This document shows positions 1 to 7,990 of a DNA stretch of 64,000 bases, in pieces. This DNA comes from Polaromonas sp. A23. Lineage in GTDB: Bacteria; Pseudomonadota; Gammaproteobacteria; Burkholderiales; Burkholderiaceae_C. The DNA is taken from NCBI RefSeq assembly GCF_002001015.1, contig NZ_MUNO01000006.1:124001-188000 (forward strand), written 5' to 3'. The translations under genes were made by a program, and so were the position numbers. How positions within the stretch are numbered: position 1 is the stretch's first letter; each line of letters begins with the position of its first letter. The notes beneath the pieces were generated by a model. The model was not told where the DNA came from, searched no databases, and was given only the letters and a program-made list of their open reading frames with translations.

Positions 1-797
1 TCCACCTTGAACTCCTGTGCGGTGCACATGGCACCGTCGTCGGAGGCCAGGAACAACACCATGCGCGCAATGTCATGGGGCAGCAGTTTGTCGGGCAGGC
101 ACTGGTTGCGCTGGATCTCCTTTTCGCCCTCGGCATCCAGCCAGAGCTTGATTTGCCGCTCGGTCATGACCCAGCCCGGTGATACGGTGTTGATGCGGAT
201 GCGATCCTGGCCCAGCGTCTTTGCAAGTCCGCGCGTCAGGCCGTTCACCGAGGATTTGGCGATGGCATAACAGGGGTAGCCGGCGCCCTTGCCTTGCCAG
301 CCGGTCGAACCCAGGTTGACGATGGAGCCGGCGCCCAGCCGCTGCATGCCCGGCACCACCGACTGGATGGCAAAAAGAGCGGGCCGTTCATTGATCGCCA
401 TGCGCTCGTCGTAATACGCAGGCGTTACGGACTCCAGGCTGTGCCGGTCGTCGCTGGCAACGTTGTTAACCAGTACCGAGAAGTCTCCCAACGCCCCGGC
501 CGCTTCGGTGATGGCGGTCTGCAGCGCAGTCACATCCTTGACATCACAGGTTCGCCACCATGGCCGGACGTGCCCCGCTTGCGCCAGGTTTTCCGCCAAG
601 GCCTCGCTGGCTTCCTTTGCCACGTCGATAAAGGCCACGCGCGCGCCTTGCTCTGCAAAAGCCGTCACGATGGCGGCGCCTATACCGCTTCCGCCCCCGG
701 TGACAAAAACAGACCGGTTCTTCAGGCTGGGAAAGTGGGACAGGGTGTTGCTTGAAGGGGCCGTGCGCATGGCAGGAGAAGTCGAATTGTTTGACAT
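1..797 (-). CDS. SDR family sugar 1-dehydrogenase, 3' end outside window
   Basis: Classical short-chain dehydrogenase, probably oxidising an aldose such as xylose, arabinose or galactose to its lactone with NAD(P). Translation from the ATG at 797 gives TGGGSGIG (cofactor loop, residues 33-40), NNVAS (111-115), catalytic Ser163, Tyr176 and Lys180 (YAIAK), and a C-terminal FLASDD...CTAQEF stretch of the kind I recall from Caulobacter-type xylose dehydrogenase. The gene runs off the left edge one or two codons after FKV. Position 771 is an alternative ATG. A divergent lactonase and then an aldose epimerase follow, which supports a sugar substrate. Which sugar cannot be read from sequence. Confidence 0.9.
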   Translation of the reverse strand, partial: MSNNSTSPAMRTAPSSNTLSHFPSLKNRSVFVTGGGSGIGAAIVTAFAEQGARVAFIDVAKEASEALAENLAQAGHVRPWWRTCDVKDVTALQTAITEAAGALGDFSVLVNNVASDDRHSLESVTPAYYDERMAINERPALFAIQSVVPGMQRLGAGSIVNLGSTGWQGKGAGYPCYAIAKSSVNGLTRGLAKTLGQDRIRINTVSPGWVMTERQIKLWLDAEGEKEIQRNQCLPDKLLPHDIARMVLFLASDDGAMCTAQEFKV

Positions 798-921
798 TGC
801 AATTTATGTATCAATAAATATAAAAATAATAAGTTTCCAACATCACTATGCATTGATATGATCCACCGCGTCAAGAGGCCGTGGACGGCGCATGCACGCA
901 GACCAGCATTTGGAGAGATGA

Positions 922-1863
922 GTGAGCCCGATTCGAGACACCTCCGCAGACACGGATCGACAGCCCCTGAGCACGCCGGTGCTGGGCGCTGTTGAATGTG
1001 TCAATCCCGCCCGGGCGCGCTTGGGTGAGGGCACCATGTGGTCGGAACGAGAGCAAGCCCTGTACTGGGTGGATATTCTCGCGTGCCGCCTGCATCGCTA
1101 CCACCCGGCCAGCATTACCCGCACCACCTGGTCTTTTTCAGAAGAAATTTCCGCGCTGGCCGAACGGACCCACCTGCCCGGCCTGATCGTGACCATGCGC
1201 CGCGGCTTCGCGTTGTTTGACCCCGCGGTCGACAGCGAACCGCACTATCTGCACCAGCCCGAACCGGCGCTGCCCGGCAACCGCTTCAACGACGGCAAGT
1301 GTGATGCGCAAGGCCGCTTCTGGGGCGGGACCATGGACTTTGACTGCGTGGCGCCCACCGGTGCGCTTTACCGGTACGACCCGGACGGCCGCTGCACCCG
1401 CCATGACGAAGGCTTCGCCGTGACCAATGGCCCGACCTGGTCTGCCGATGGCCGTACCCTGTACTTCAACGACACGGTCAATGGCCACATTCATGCGTAT
1501 GACTTCGACGCTGCGACAGGAACAGTTTCGAACAAGCGGCTCTGGCTGGCTTTTGCAGCGGACGACGGTGTGCCCGACGGCATGACCACGGATGCCGCCG
1601 GCCGGTTGTGGATCGCACACTGGGGCGGCGCCTGCATCAGCTGTCATGACCCGGTGAGCGCGCAGGAACTCTGCCGCGTGACCCTGCCCACACGCCATGT
1701 GACCAACTGCGCCTTTGGCGGGCCTGATCTGCGCACACTCTATATCACCACCGCCCGAAGCGGTCTCACGCCTGAACAGCTTGCCGCCGAGCCGCTGGCC
1801 GGTGGCCTGTTTGCGGTTGCCGTCGACAGCCCGGGCTTGCCTGCCAGCCTGTTCGGCGGTTAA
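922..1863 (+). CDS. SMP-30/gluconolactonase/LRE family sugar lactonase
   Basis: 313-aa beta-propeller lactonase that would hydrolyse the lactone made by the neighbouring dehydrogenase. Family marks are LGEGTMW near residue 34 (metal-ligand Glu), FNDGKCDAQGRFWGGTMD, TNGPTWSADG with a metal-site Asn, and PDGMTTDAAGRLW with the metal/catalytic Asp. The frame starts at GTG 922; the ATG four bases upstream is in another frame. The sequence TGGAGAG lies just upstream. An AT-rich 124-bp gap separates it from the divergent dehydrogenase and probably carries both promoters. Substrate specificity (arabinono-, xylono- or galactonolactone) is unresolved. Confidence 0.9.
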   Translation: MSPIRDTSADTDRQPLSTPVLGAVECVNPARARLGEGTMWSEREQALYWVDILACRLHRYHPASITRTTWSFSEEISALAERTHLPGLIVTMRRGFALFDPAVDSEPHYLHQPEPALPGNRFNDGKCDAQGRFWGGTMDFDCVAPTGALYRYDPDGRCTRHDEGFAVTNGPTWSADGRTLYFNDTVNGHIHAYDFDAATGTVSNKRLWLAFAADDGVPDGMTTDAAGRLWIAHWGGACISCHDPVSAQELCRVTLPTRHVTNCAFGGPDLRTLYITTARSGLTPEQLAAEPLAGGLFAVAVDSPGLPASLFGG

Positions 1864-1915
1864 TGGCCGTGCAGCCTGCTTCCCCCATGATTGTTTTGCC
1901 CGTGAAGGTTCTTCC

Positions 1916-2842
1916 ATGACAGAGTCCGCACATCCCGTCGTCTGGCTGCGCAACGCTGGCCAGCATCTTGGGCTGGTTCCCTCGCTTGGCGGCAGCGTGG
2001 CCGCCTGGCAACTCGACCGTCCGCAGGGGCCCCTGGACCTCTGGCGGCCGTGGGACGGCAAGACAATCGATCTTTACCAGACAGCTTCCTTTGCCATGGT
2101 GCCATGGTCCAACCGCATCAGCGGCGGCGGCTTCACGCACGAGGGGCGGTTCCACGCCACGCGCCCGAACCGCGCTGGCGAGCCCTATCCCATCCATGGT
2201 GACGGCTGGCTGCAGCCCTGGCAGATCTCGCAACCGGCCGCCGACACACTGGTGATGACGCTGACGTCGCACCGCTTTGACGGCAACCCGTGTGACTATG
2301 AAGCCGTGCAGACCTTCCGCCTGGTGGAGGGCGGACTGGACCAGCGAGTGCAGGTGCGCCACCTCGGCGCCGAGCCGCTGCCTTACGGCCTGGGCGTGCA
2401 CCCCTGGTTTCCCCGCACGCCGGCCACGCGAATCACCGCGCCGGTGCAGGGCCTCTGGCTCTGCGGAGACGACCCGCTGCCAGTTGCGCACACGACCCGT
2501 TTTCCGGTGGGCTGGAACCTGAACGAGGGCGCGCCGGCCAACGGCCCGCTCATCGACAACGGCTACACCGGCTGGGGCGGCAAGGCCAGCATTGTCTGGC
2601 CCGAGCTGGGCTTGCAGCTCACGGCTGACATGCCGGACTTCGAGCAGGACGGTGGTGCCGCGCAGCATTTCTGCTTGATCTATCGGCCACCGCAAGGCCC
2701 GGCTTTCTGTTTTGAGCCCATCACGCAGCCCATCGATGCCTTCCATATGCCGGGGCAGCCCGGCCTGCGTGTGCTTGGCCAGGGTGAACAGTTCTCGCTC
2801 AACATCCAGTGGCGCGTCGCGCCGCTCGCGGCACAAGCCTGA
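1916..2842 (+). CDS. aldose 1-epimerase family protein
   Basis: 308-aa mutarotase-fold protein that would interconvert alpha and beta anomers of an aldose, feeding the dehydrogenase with the right anomer. The ATG at 1916 is chosen because it follows the lactonase stop by about 50 bases and begins MTESAHPVVWLRN; the open frame extends further upstream but only overlaps the lactonase gene. Visible family features are PWSNRI near residue 64, HGDGW near 97 (catalytic His region), YGLGVHPWFPR near 160, and FCFEPITQPIDAFH near the C-terminus (catalytic Glu region). Same strand as the lactonase and probably co-transcribed. Confidence 0.88.
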   Translation: MTESAHPVVWLRNAGQHLGLVPSLGGSVAAWQLDRPQGPLDLWRPWDGKTIDLYQTASFAMVPWSNRISGGGFTHEGRFHATRPNRAGEPYPIHGDGWLQPWQISQPAADTLVMTLTSHRFDGNPCDYEAVQTFRLVEGGLDQRVQVRHLGAEPLPYGLGVHPWFPRTPATRITAPVQGLWLCGDDPLPVAHTTRFPVGWNLNEGAPANGPLIDNGYTGWGGKASIVWPELGLQLTADMPDFEQDGGAAQHFCLIYRPPQGPAFCFEPITQPIDAFHMPGQPGLRVLGQGEQFSLNIQWRVAPLAAQA

Positions 2843-3188
2843 GCCCGTTGCCTGCGCATGAGCCCCGCTCCCGCATCTTTGTATGCGATTGATGATCTTT
2901 TTGGTCTCCAGCCCTTATCCCATCGGCACTAGTAGCTATCAAAATTGGAGCGCCTGTGCCGCGAGCGATTGGAAGCGGCGGCATTGTCGGCCCGGGTGTG
3001 GCCGCGGATGGCTTCCAGGCCGTTCCTGTGCGCAGCCTTGCTTGACGCGTCAAAAGCCCTGGGCCAGTATTCCAGCAGAGAGAATGATGCAGTTCTTCAC
3101 AACAATAGCGACATGCAAACCCTCCTTCAAAACTGCGGCATGACGCCCGAGGCCTGCCTTCCGGAAGGTCTTGTGCAGAGAGGTCTTC
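2843..3188. other. 346-bp gap with one dispersed repeat and no convincing gene
   Basis: Between the epimerase stop and the CoA-transferase start. Short open frames here lack ribosome sites and resemble no family I know. It contains a degenerate copy of the dispersed element (2908-2948) and a more AT-rich part around 3080-3130 that may hold the promoter of the CoA-transferase gene. Confidence 0.5.
2908..2948 (+). repeat. dispersed AGCCCTT/AGCTAT element, degenerate copy
   Basis: Reads CCAGCCCTTAT, then TAGTAGCTATC and AAAATTGG, the same order and spacing as the better copies at 17606 and 46041. The CGGGCGC core is changed to CGGCACT. Confidence 0.6.
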
Positions 3189-4397
3189 ATGCCTGAGACC
3201 GCTTCCGACGGACAAAAAAACCTGCCTTATGCAGGTATACGCGTTGTCGAATTTACCCACATGGTCATGGGCCCGACCTGCGGGATGGTACTGGCCGACC
3301 TGGGGGCCGAGGTGATCAAGGTCGAGCCCCTGGCCGGCGACAACACGCGCCGGCTGCTGGGTTCCGGCGCCGGTTTTTTCCCGATGTTCAACCGCAACAA
3401 GAAAAGCATTGCGCTGGACCTGCAGCAGCCCGAAGGCCGCGAAGCGGCATTGCGCCTGATTGCCACCGCTGACATCGTCAGTGAAAACTTCAAGCCCGGC
3501 ACCATGAAAAAACTCGGGCTGGACTACGCCAGCCTGTCGAAGCTGAACGAGCGGCTGATCTACGTGAGCCACAAGGGTTTTTTGCCCGGCCCCTACGACC
3601 ACCGCACCGCGCTCGATGAGGTGGTGCAGATGATGGGCGGCTTGGCCTACATGACGGGTCGGCCCGGCGACCCGCTGCGTGCCGGTGCCAGCGTCAACGA
3701 CATCATGGGCGGCATGTTCGGTGCCATAGGTGCCATGGCTGCGCTGGCTGCGCGCGAAAAAACCGGCAAGGGCCAAGAGGTCCAGGCCGCACTGTTCGAA
3801 AACAATGTGTTCCTCGTGGCCCAGCACATGATGCAGTTCGCCGTGACGGGCCAGCCGGCTGCGCCCATGCCGGGGCGGATCTCGGCCTGGGGCATTTACG
3901 ACGTGTTCACGGTGCAGGATGGTGCGCAGGTTTTCCTGGCCGTGGTCAGCGACACCCAGTGGCAGCTGTTTTGCGATGCCTTCGGTTTGGCCGACCTGCG
4001 GGCCGACCACCGGCTGGACAGCAACAACGACCGGGTTCGTGCGCGCAGCTGGCTGTTGCCGCTGCTGCGTGAACGCCTGGCGCCGCGAACGGCGGCGGAA
4101 CTCAGCGCGCTGTTCGAGCTGCACGGCTTGCCGTTTGCGCCCATCACCCGGCCCGAAGACCTGTTTGACGATCCGCACCTGCAGCAGACAGGCGGGCTGG
4201 CGCCCCTGACACTGCCGGATGGCCGTGCGACCCAAGTGCCGCTGCTGCCGCTGACCCTGGCTGGTGAGCGGCCCGGTGTTCGCCTGAACCCGCCCGCGCT
4301 CGGCGAGCACAGCCGCAGCCTGCTGGCCAGCTTGGGTTACAGCGAAGCGGAGGTTGCTGCGCTGGTGGCTGGAGCCGTGGTAGCCGTGGCGCAATAA
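3189..4397 (+). CDS. CaiB/BaiF family III CoA-transferase
   Basis: 402-aa type III CoA-transferase, moving CoA between a carboxylic acid and an acyl-CoA donor. Seen: N-terminal GIRVVEFTHMVMGPTCGMVLADLGAEVIKVE, FNRNKKSIALDL near residue 68, and Asp171 in SVNDIMGGM, at the position of the covalent aspartate in the family. The start ATG 3189 (MPETAS) follows GAGAGG; an upstream in-frame start would add only MCREVF. A LysR gene follows after 49 bp on the same strand and may regulate it. The substrate is unknown; oxalate, carnitine, succinate and aromatic-acid enzymes share this fold. Confidence 0.9.
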   Translation: MPETASDGQKNLPYAGIRVVEFTHMVMGPTCGMVLADLGAEVIKVEPLAGDNTRRLLGSGAGFFPMFNRNKKSIALDLQQPEGREAALRLIATADIVSENFKPGTMKKLGLDYASLSKLNERLIYVSHKGFLPGPYDHRTALDEVVQMMGGLAYMTGRPGDPLRAGASVNDIMGGMFGAIGAMAALAAREKTGKGQEVQAALFENNVFLVAQHMMQFAVTGQPAAPMPGRISAWGIYDVFTVQDGAQVFLAVVSDTQWQLFCDAFGLADLRADHRLDSNNDRVRARSWLLPLLRERLAPRTAAELSALFELHGLPFAPITRPEDLFDDPHLQQTGGLAPLTLPDGRATQVPLLPLTLAGERPGVRLNPPALGEHSRSLLASLGYSEAEVAALVAGAVVAVAQ

Positions 4398-4446
4398 AAG
4401 ACCTTTGAGCACCCATTGCCACCTTTCGTGCGCATAATCGCTGGCC

Positions 4447-5370
4447 ATGGACAAACTCAAGCAGATGGAATCCTTCGTCTCAGTGGCCACGCGCGGCAGC
4501 CTGACTGCCGCCGCCAATGCCGAGGGTGTGGCGCCGGCCATCATGGGGCGCCGGCTGGATGCGCTGGAGGAGCGGCTGGGGGTCAAGCTGCTGGTGCGCA
4601 CCACGCGCCGCATCACGCTGACGCATGAAGGCAGTGCCTTCCTTGAGGACTGTCAGCGACTGCTGATTGATGTTGCCAATGCCGAGGCCAGTGTCTCGGC
4701 CGGCGGCGTCAAGGCCAGCGGCCACCTGCGTATCACGGCGCCTGCCGGCTTCGGGCGCCGCCATGTGGCACCGCTGGTGCCGCGCTTTCGCCAGCTGCAT
4801 GCGGATGTCACGATCTCGCTGAACCTCAGCGACCGCGTGGTCGATCTGGCGGGTGAGGGTTTTGATTGCGCGGTGCGTGTGGGTGACATGCCTGACTCGT
4901 CGCTGGTCAGTGTGCGCATGGCGGACAACCGCCGCCTGTGCGTGGCCACTCCCGACTACCTCAAACGCCATGGCACGCCGCAGCATCCCACCGACCTGGC
5001 GAAATTCGACTGCCTGACCCTGTCCAGCGACGCATCGCAAACCCGCGGCTGGGCTTTCCAGGTTGCAGGTGACGTGGTGCACCTCAAACCCGGCGGGCCG
5101 CTCGACTGCTCGGACGGCCAGGTCCTGCACGATTGGTGCATGGAAGGTTACGGCATTGCCTGGCGCAGCACCTGGGAAGTCGAGGCCGAAATTGCTGAAG
5201 GCAAGCTGGTCGCGCTGCTGCAGGACTTCAATGCGCCACCGAACGGCATTTACGCGGTGTTTCCCCAGCGCAAGCACTTGCCGCTGCGGGTGCGTTTGTG
5301 GATAGATTTTCTCAAGCATAACTACGGACAGCCCGAGTTCTGGGCCAGCCTGCGCGCGCCGCGCCACTGA
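4447..5370 (+). CDS. LysR-family transcriptional regulator
   Basis: 307 aa. N-terminal winged helix (MDKLKQMESFVSVATRGSLTAAANAEGVAPAIMGRRLDALEERLGVKLL, residues 1-49 in outline), then the TTRRITLTHEG linker and a type 2 periplasmic-binding effector domain from about residue 90. MDxxxxMxxF and PAIMGRRLDALE follow the subgroup with an Arg-Arg recognition helix. It lies downstream of the CoA-transferase and 13 bp upstream of a DUF2214-type gene on the same strand; its target and ligand are unknown. CATAAT at 4433-4438, only nine bases before the ATG, suggests a very short or absent leader. Confidence 0.92.
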   Translation: MDKLKQMESFVSVATRGSLTAAANAEGVAPAIMGRRLDALEERLGVKLLVRTTRRITLTHEGSAFLEDCQRLLIDVANAEASVSAGGVKASGHLRITAPAGFGRRHVAPLVPRFRQLHADVTISLNLSDRVVDLAGEGFDCAVRVGDMPDSSLVSVRMADNRRLCVATPDYLKRHGTPQHPTDLAKFDCLTLSSDASQTRGWAFQVAGDVVHLKPGGPLDCSDGQVLHDWCMEGYGIAWRSTWEVEAEIAEGKLVALLQDFNAPPNGIYAVFPQRKHLPLRVRLWIDFLKHNYGQPEFWASLRAPRH

Positions 5371-5383
5371 AAAAGGACATCGC

Positions 5384-5833
5384 ATGACACTGGAAGCCCT
5401 GCTCGCTTATGTCCATATCCTCACCATTCTGACCATGGTGGTGTTTCTTGCGAGCGAGGCGGCCCTGTGCCGTTCTGAATGGCTGAACGCAGCGGTGGTT
5501 GAGCGCCTGCGCAAGATCGACATGATTTACGGCATCGCAGCCGTTGCCGTTCTCCTGACAGGCCTGCTGCGCGTTTTCCTCGGTGCCAAAGGCATGGGCT
5601 GGTATGTCACCAACCCGCTGTTTTATGTCAAGCTGGGGCTGTTTGTTGCCATCGGGCTGCTGTCCATCAAGCCCACACTGATGTTTGCCCGATGGCAGCG
5701 TGAGCTGCGTGCGAGCGGCGCCTTGCCCGATGCGGCCTCGGTGCAGAAGGCACGCAGGCTGGTGATGGTGCAGGCGCACATCCTGCCTTTTATCCCGCTG
5801 GCCGCGGTGTTTCTGGCGCGCGGCTTTGGTTAA
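5384..5833 (+). CDS. DUF2214 family small inner-membrane protein
   Basis: 149 aa with four predicted membrane spans at about residues 4-24, 48-66, 79-98 and 125-146. HxxTILTMVVFLASE at the N-terminus and VTNPLFYVKLGLF are what I recognise of the DUF2214 family. No enzymatic motif is visible and the function is unknown. It begins 13 bp after the LysR stop, with AAAAAGGA upstream, so it is probably co-transcribed. It converges on dadA with a 36-bp gap that has no clear terminator. Confidence 0.8.
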   Translation: MTLEALLAYVHILTILTMVVFLASEAALCRSEWLNAAVVERLRKIDMIYGIAAVAVLLTGLLRVFLGAKGMGWYVTNPLFYVKLGLFVAIGLLSIKPTLMFARWQRELRASGALPDAASVQKARRLVMVQAHILPFIPLAAVFLARGFG

Positions 5834-5869
5834 AAGGACGGATGCGGCCCGCACCCGCCTGCGCCGGAC

Positions 5870-7177
5870 TCAGGGCTGAGCCGCCACCGGCTTGCCCAGC
5901 GAGATTTGCCTGCGCTCCTGCGCCAGGCCTGTGAACGCAAAGTCCACTTCCGGCACGCGCCCGCTCACGATGTCGGCAATCGCTGCGCCCGAGCCGCAGG
6001 CGTGTGTCCAGCCCAGCGTGCCGTGCCCGGTATTGAGGAACAGCTTGCGGGTTGTCGAGGCGCCGATGTAAGGTACGTTGGACGGCGTGGCCGGCCGCAG
6101 CCCGGTCCAGTACTGCGCATTTTGTCCATCCGTCATCTCGGGGAAGAGCTGGCGCACGCGCCGCACAATGGCCTCGCAGCGTACCAGGTTCAGGTCGGTG
6201 TTGTAGCCGCCCAGCTCGGCCGTGCCGGCAATGCGGAGCCGATTGCCAAGGCGCGAAAAAACCAGTTTGTACTCGTCGTCGGTCAGCGAGACATTGAACG
6301 AAGCCGCCTCGTTGATCACAGGCAGGGTGACCGAGTAGCCCTTGGCCGGGTAGATGCGCAGGGTCTGGCCCAACAACTTCGCCCACTGCGGGCTGTAGGC
6401 GCCCAGGCACATCACATAGGCGTCGGACTGGACTTCGCTGACGATGCCGTCGGCATTGGCAATCTGCACACCCGCCAGCGCGCCGCCCTCCCGGCGCGCG
6501 CCGACGATGCGGGTGTTGTACAAAAACTCGACGCCGGCCGAAGCGCACAGGGCTGCCAGCTTGGCCGTGAACTGGTGGGCATCGCCCGACTCATCGCTGG
6601 CCGTCATGCTGCCACCCACGAGCTGGCCGCGGCTGGCGGCCAGCGCCGGTTCGATGGCAATGCATTCGTCGGGTGTTTTCATGTCGAGCTCGCACCCGTA
6701 CTCGCGCATCAGCGCCGCCGGCGCCTGCGCATCGGCATACTCTTTTTCACTGGTGTAGAAGTGCAGGATGCCTTCGGTTTTCTGCTGGTAATCGATGCCG
6801 GTGGCGGCGCGCAGGTTCTGCAGTGTGGCGCGGCTGTAAAGGCCGAGGTTCACCATCTGCTTGATGTTGTGGCGCGTGCGGCCCGGTGTGCACTGGCGCA
6901 GGAAGTCCAGCCCCCACAGCCACTGGTTCAGGTCGGGGCGCAAGCGAAAGAGCAGCGGCGCGTCTTCACGCATCAGCCACTTCAGCACCTTCAGCGGTGC
7001 GCCCGGGTTGGCCCAGGGTTCGGCATGGCTGACGGAGACCTGTCCGCCGTTGGCAAAGCTGGTTTCCATCCCCGCGCCGGGCTGGCGGTCGATGACGGTG
7101 ACTTCGTGGCCGGCCTGATGCAAAAACCAGGCAGAGGTGATGCCGGTGACGCCGGCACCCAAAACAGTGACTTTCAT
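5870..7177 (-). CDS. dadA: D-amino acid dehydrogenase, FAD-dependent (DadA family)
   Basis: 435-aa membrane-associated flavoprotein that oxidatively deaminates D-amino acids (D-alanine in E. coli) to 2-oxo acids and passes electrons to the respiratory chain. GAGVTG at residues 7-12 is the FAD Rossmann loop, TSFANGGQVS near 44 is a DadA signature, and YWTGLRPATPSNVPYIG and TGHGTLGWTHACGSG near the C-terminus are typical of the DAO fold. ATG 7177 begins MKVTVLGAG; longer frames only extend into the leader. No alanine racemase gene is adjacent. The leader holds a tandem glycine riboswitch, so glycine rather than D-alanine may be the inducing signal or substrate. Confidence 0.93.
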   Translation of the reverse strand: MKVTVLGAGVTGITSAWFLHQAGHEVTVIDRQPGAGMETSFANGGQVSVSHAEPWANPGAPLKVLKWLMREDAPLLFRLRPDLNQWLWGLDFLRQCTPGRTRHNIKQMVNLGLYSRATLQNLRAATGIDYQQKTEGILHFYTSEKEYADAQAPAALMREYGCELDMKTPDECIAIEPALAASRGQLVGGSMTASDESGDAHQFTAKLAALCASAGVEFLYNTRIVGARREGGALAGVQIANADGIVSEVQSDAYVMCLGAYSPQWAKLLGQTLRIYPAKGYSVTLPVINEAASFNVSLTDDEYKLVFSRLGNRLRIAGTAELGGYNTDLNLVRCEAIVRRVRQLFPEMTDGQNAQYWTGLRPATPSNVPYIGASTTRKLFLNTGHGTLGWTHACGSGAAIADIVSGRVPEVDFAFTGLAQERRQISLGKPVAAQP

Positions 7178-7203
7178 GAGAATTCCAAGGAAAGAAGGTC
7201 GCA

Positions 7204-7246
7204 AGCCCTTGTCGGGTATGCGCAAGCAGCTATGAAATAAATAGCA
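7204..7246 (+). repeat. dispersed AGCCCTT/AGCAGCTAT element
   Basis: AGCCCTTGTCGGG, GCGCAAGCAGCTATGAAAT, AATAGCA: a near-consensus copy in the dadA leader between the riboswitch and the start codon. It is antisense to dadA, so the transcript would carry its reverse complement. Confidence 0.75.
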
Positions 7247-7283
7247 TCTCAAGGCGGCAGCGTACACCCGTCAAGGTGCCGCT

Positions 7284-7490
7284 CCCACTGTCCTTGGTAC
7301 CTGAGAGATTCAACCCGCAGCGCATTCGGCGCTGGCCGGGCTTTGCTCCTTCGGTGGTTGCCGCATTGCGCGGCAACTCTCTCCAGATTCGGCGTGTTTC
7401 ATTCAATACGGGAGCCTGAGCGATCATGGGAGATTGCGCCTTCGGCGGCCTGCGCCCGGGGCGCAAACACTCTCTTGAATGAAGCTCCAT
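7284..7490 (-). promoter_or_regulatory. tandem glycine riboswitch (two aptamers) upstream of dadA
   Basis: On the minus strand the leader reads as two glycine aptamers in series. Aptamer I (about 7483-7398) is closed by the complementary pair TTCATTCAA / TTGAATGAA and holds AGAGAG, GCCGAAGGCGCAA and GCTCAGG. Aptamer II (about 7400-7285) holds ACACGCCGAA, GGAGAGAG, CCGAAGGAGCAA, CTCTCAGGTACCAAGGACAG. These are the conserved gcvT-element blocks (GGAGAG, CCGAAGGNGCAA, CTCAGG...GGACAG). No intrinsic terminator stem follows, and about 110 bases remain to the ATG, so control may act on translation or by an unseen terminator. The sign of regulation (glycine switching dadA on) is inferred from the family. 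Confidence 0.9.
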
Positions 7491-7523
7491 TGTGACATGC
7501 CGCAATTGCAGATGGCGCGCCGC

Positions 7524-7557
7524 AAAAGAAAACCCCGGCAGCGAGGCTGCCGGGGTT
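7524..7557 (-). terminator. Rho-independent terminator of the psiF-like gene
   Basis: Perfect 12-bp stem AACCCCGGCAGC / GCTGCCGGGGTT with a three-base loop, followed on the minus strand by TTCTTTT. It lies 22 bp after the psiF-like stop codon and insulates the glycine riboswitch from read-through. Confidence 0.9.
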
Positions 7558-7578
7558 GGTCGTGACGGGAGGCAGAGC

Positions 7579-7875
7579 CTACTTGCTCAGGCACTCTTTC
7601 ATGAAGGCCTTTCGTTCATCGCCTTTTTTGCCTTTGGCTTCCACATTGCAGGTCTTCATTTTGGTTTGCTGCGCGGGCGCTTCGGCCTTGGCGCTCAGGC
7701 ACTGCTTCATGAAAGCTTTGCGCTCGTCGCCCTTCTTGCCTTCAGCCTCCTTGTTGCACGCGCCCATCTTGGTCTGTTGGGTGGTTTTGGCGGGTTCGCC
7801 GGCGGCGTGGGCCACCGCAGACAGGCCCGTCGACAGGACGAAAGAGACAGCGATCAGGGACAACAGTTTTTTCAT
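7579..7875 (-). CDS. PsiF repeat-containing periplasmic protein
   Basis: 98 aa. A signal peptide (MKKLLSLIAVSFVLSTGLSA, cut after AHA) is followed by two copies of the PsiF repeat: CNKEAEGKKGDERKAFMKQCL and a second CNVEAKGKKGDERKAFMKECL-like unit, each with two cysteines, joined by an Ala/Pro linker. PsiF proteins are small secreted proteins named from phosphate starvation induction in E. coli; their biochemical role is unknown. The ATG at 7875 is chosen because it starts the signal peptide; upstream codons are unlike a protein. A strong terminator follows. Confidence 0.88.
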   Translation of the reverse strand: MKKLLSLIAVSFVLSTGLSAVAHAAGEPAKTTQQTKMGACNKEAEGKKGDERKAFMKQCLSAKAEAPAQQTKMKTCNVEAKGKKGDERKAFMKECLSK

Positions 7876-7978
7876 GGCGGCTCCAATATTGGGAAAACGG
7901 GTTGGATTGAATCCCGGCTGGAATTCCAGTACATAACGCGTGTTGCGACAGGCCGGATGACCGTCCCAGCGCAAACCG

Positions 7979-7984
7979 TAAAAT
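7979..7984 (+). promoter_or_regulatory. candidate -10 element of argS
   Basis: TAAAAT ends seven bases before the argS ATG. If used, the transcript would begin at or next to the start codon. No good -35 is visible at 16-18 bp, so this is tentative. Confidence 0.3.
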
Positions 7985-7990
7985 CAACGC

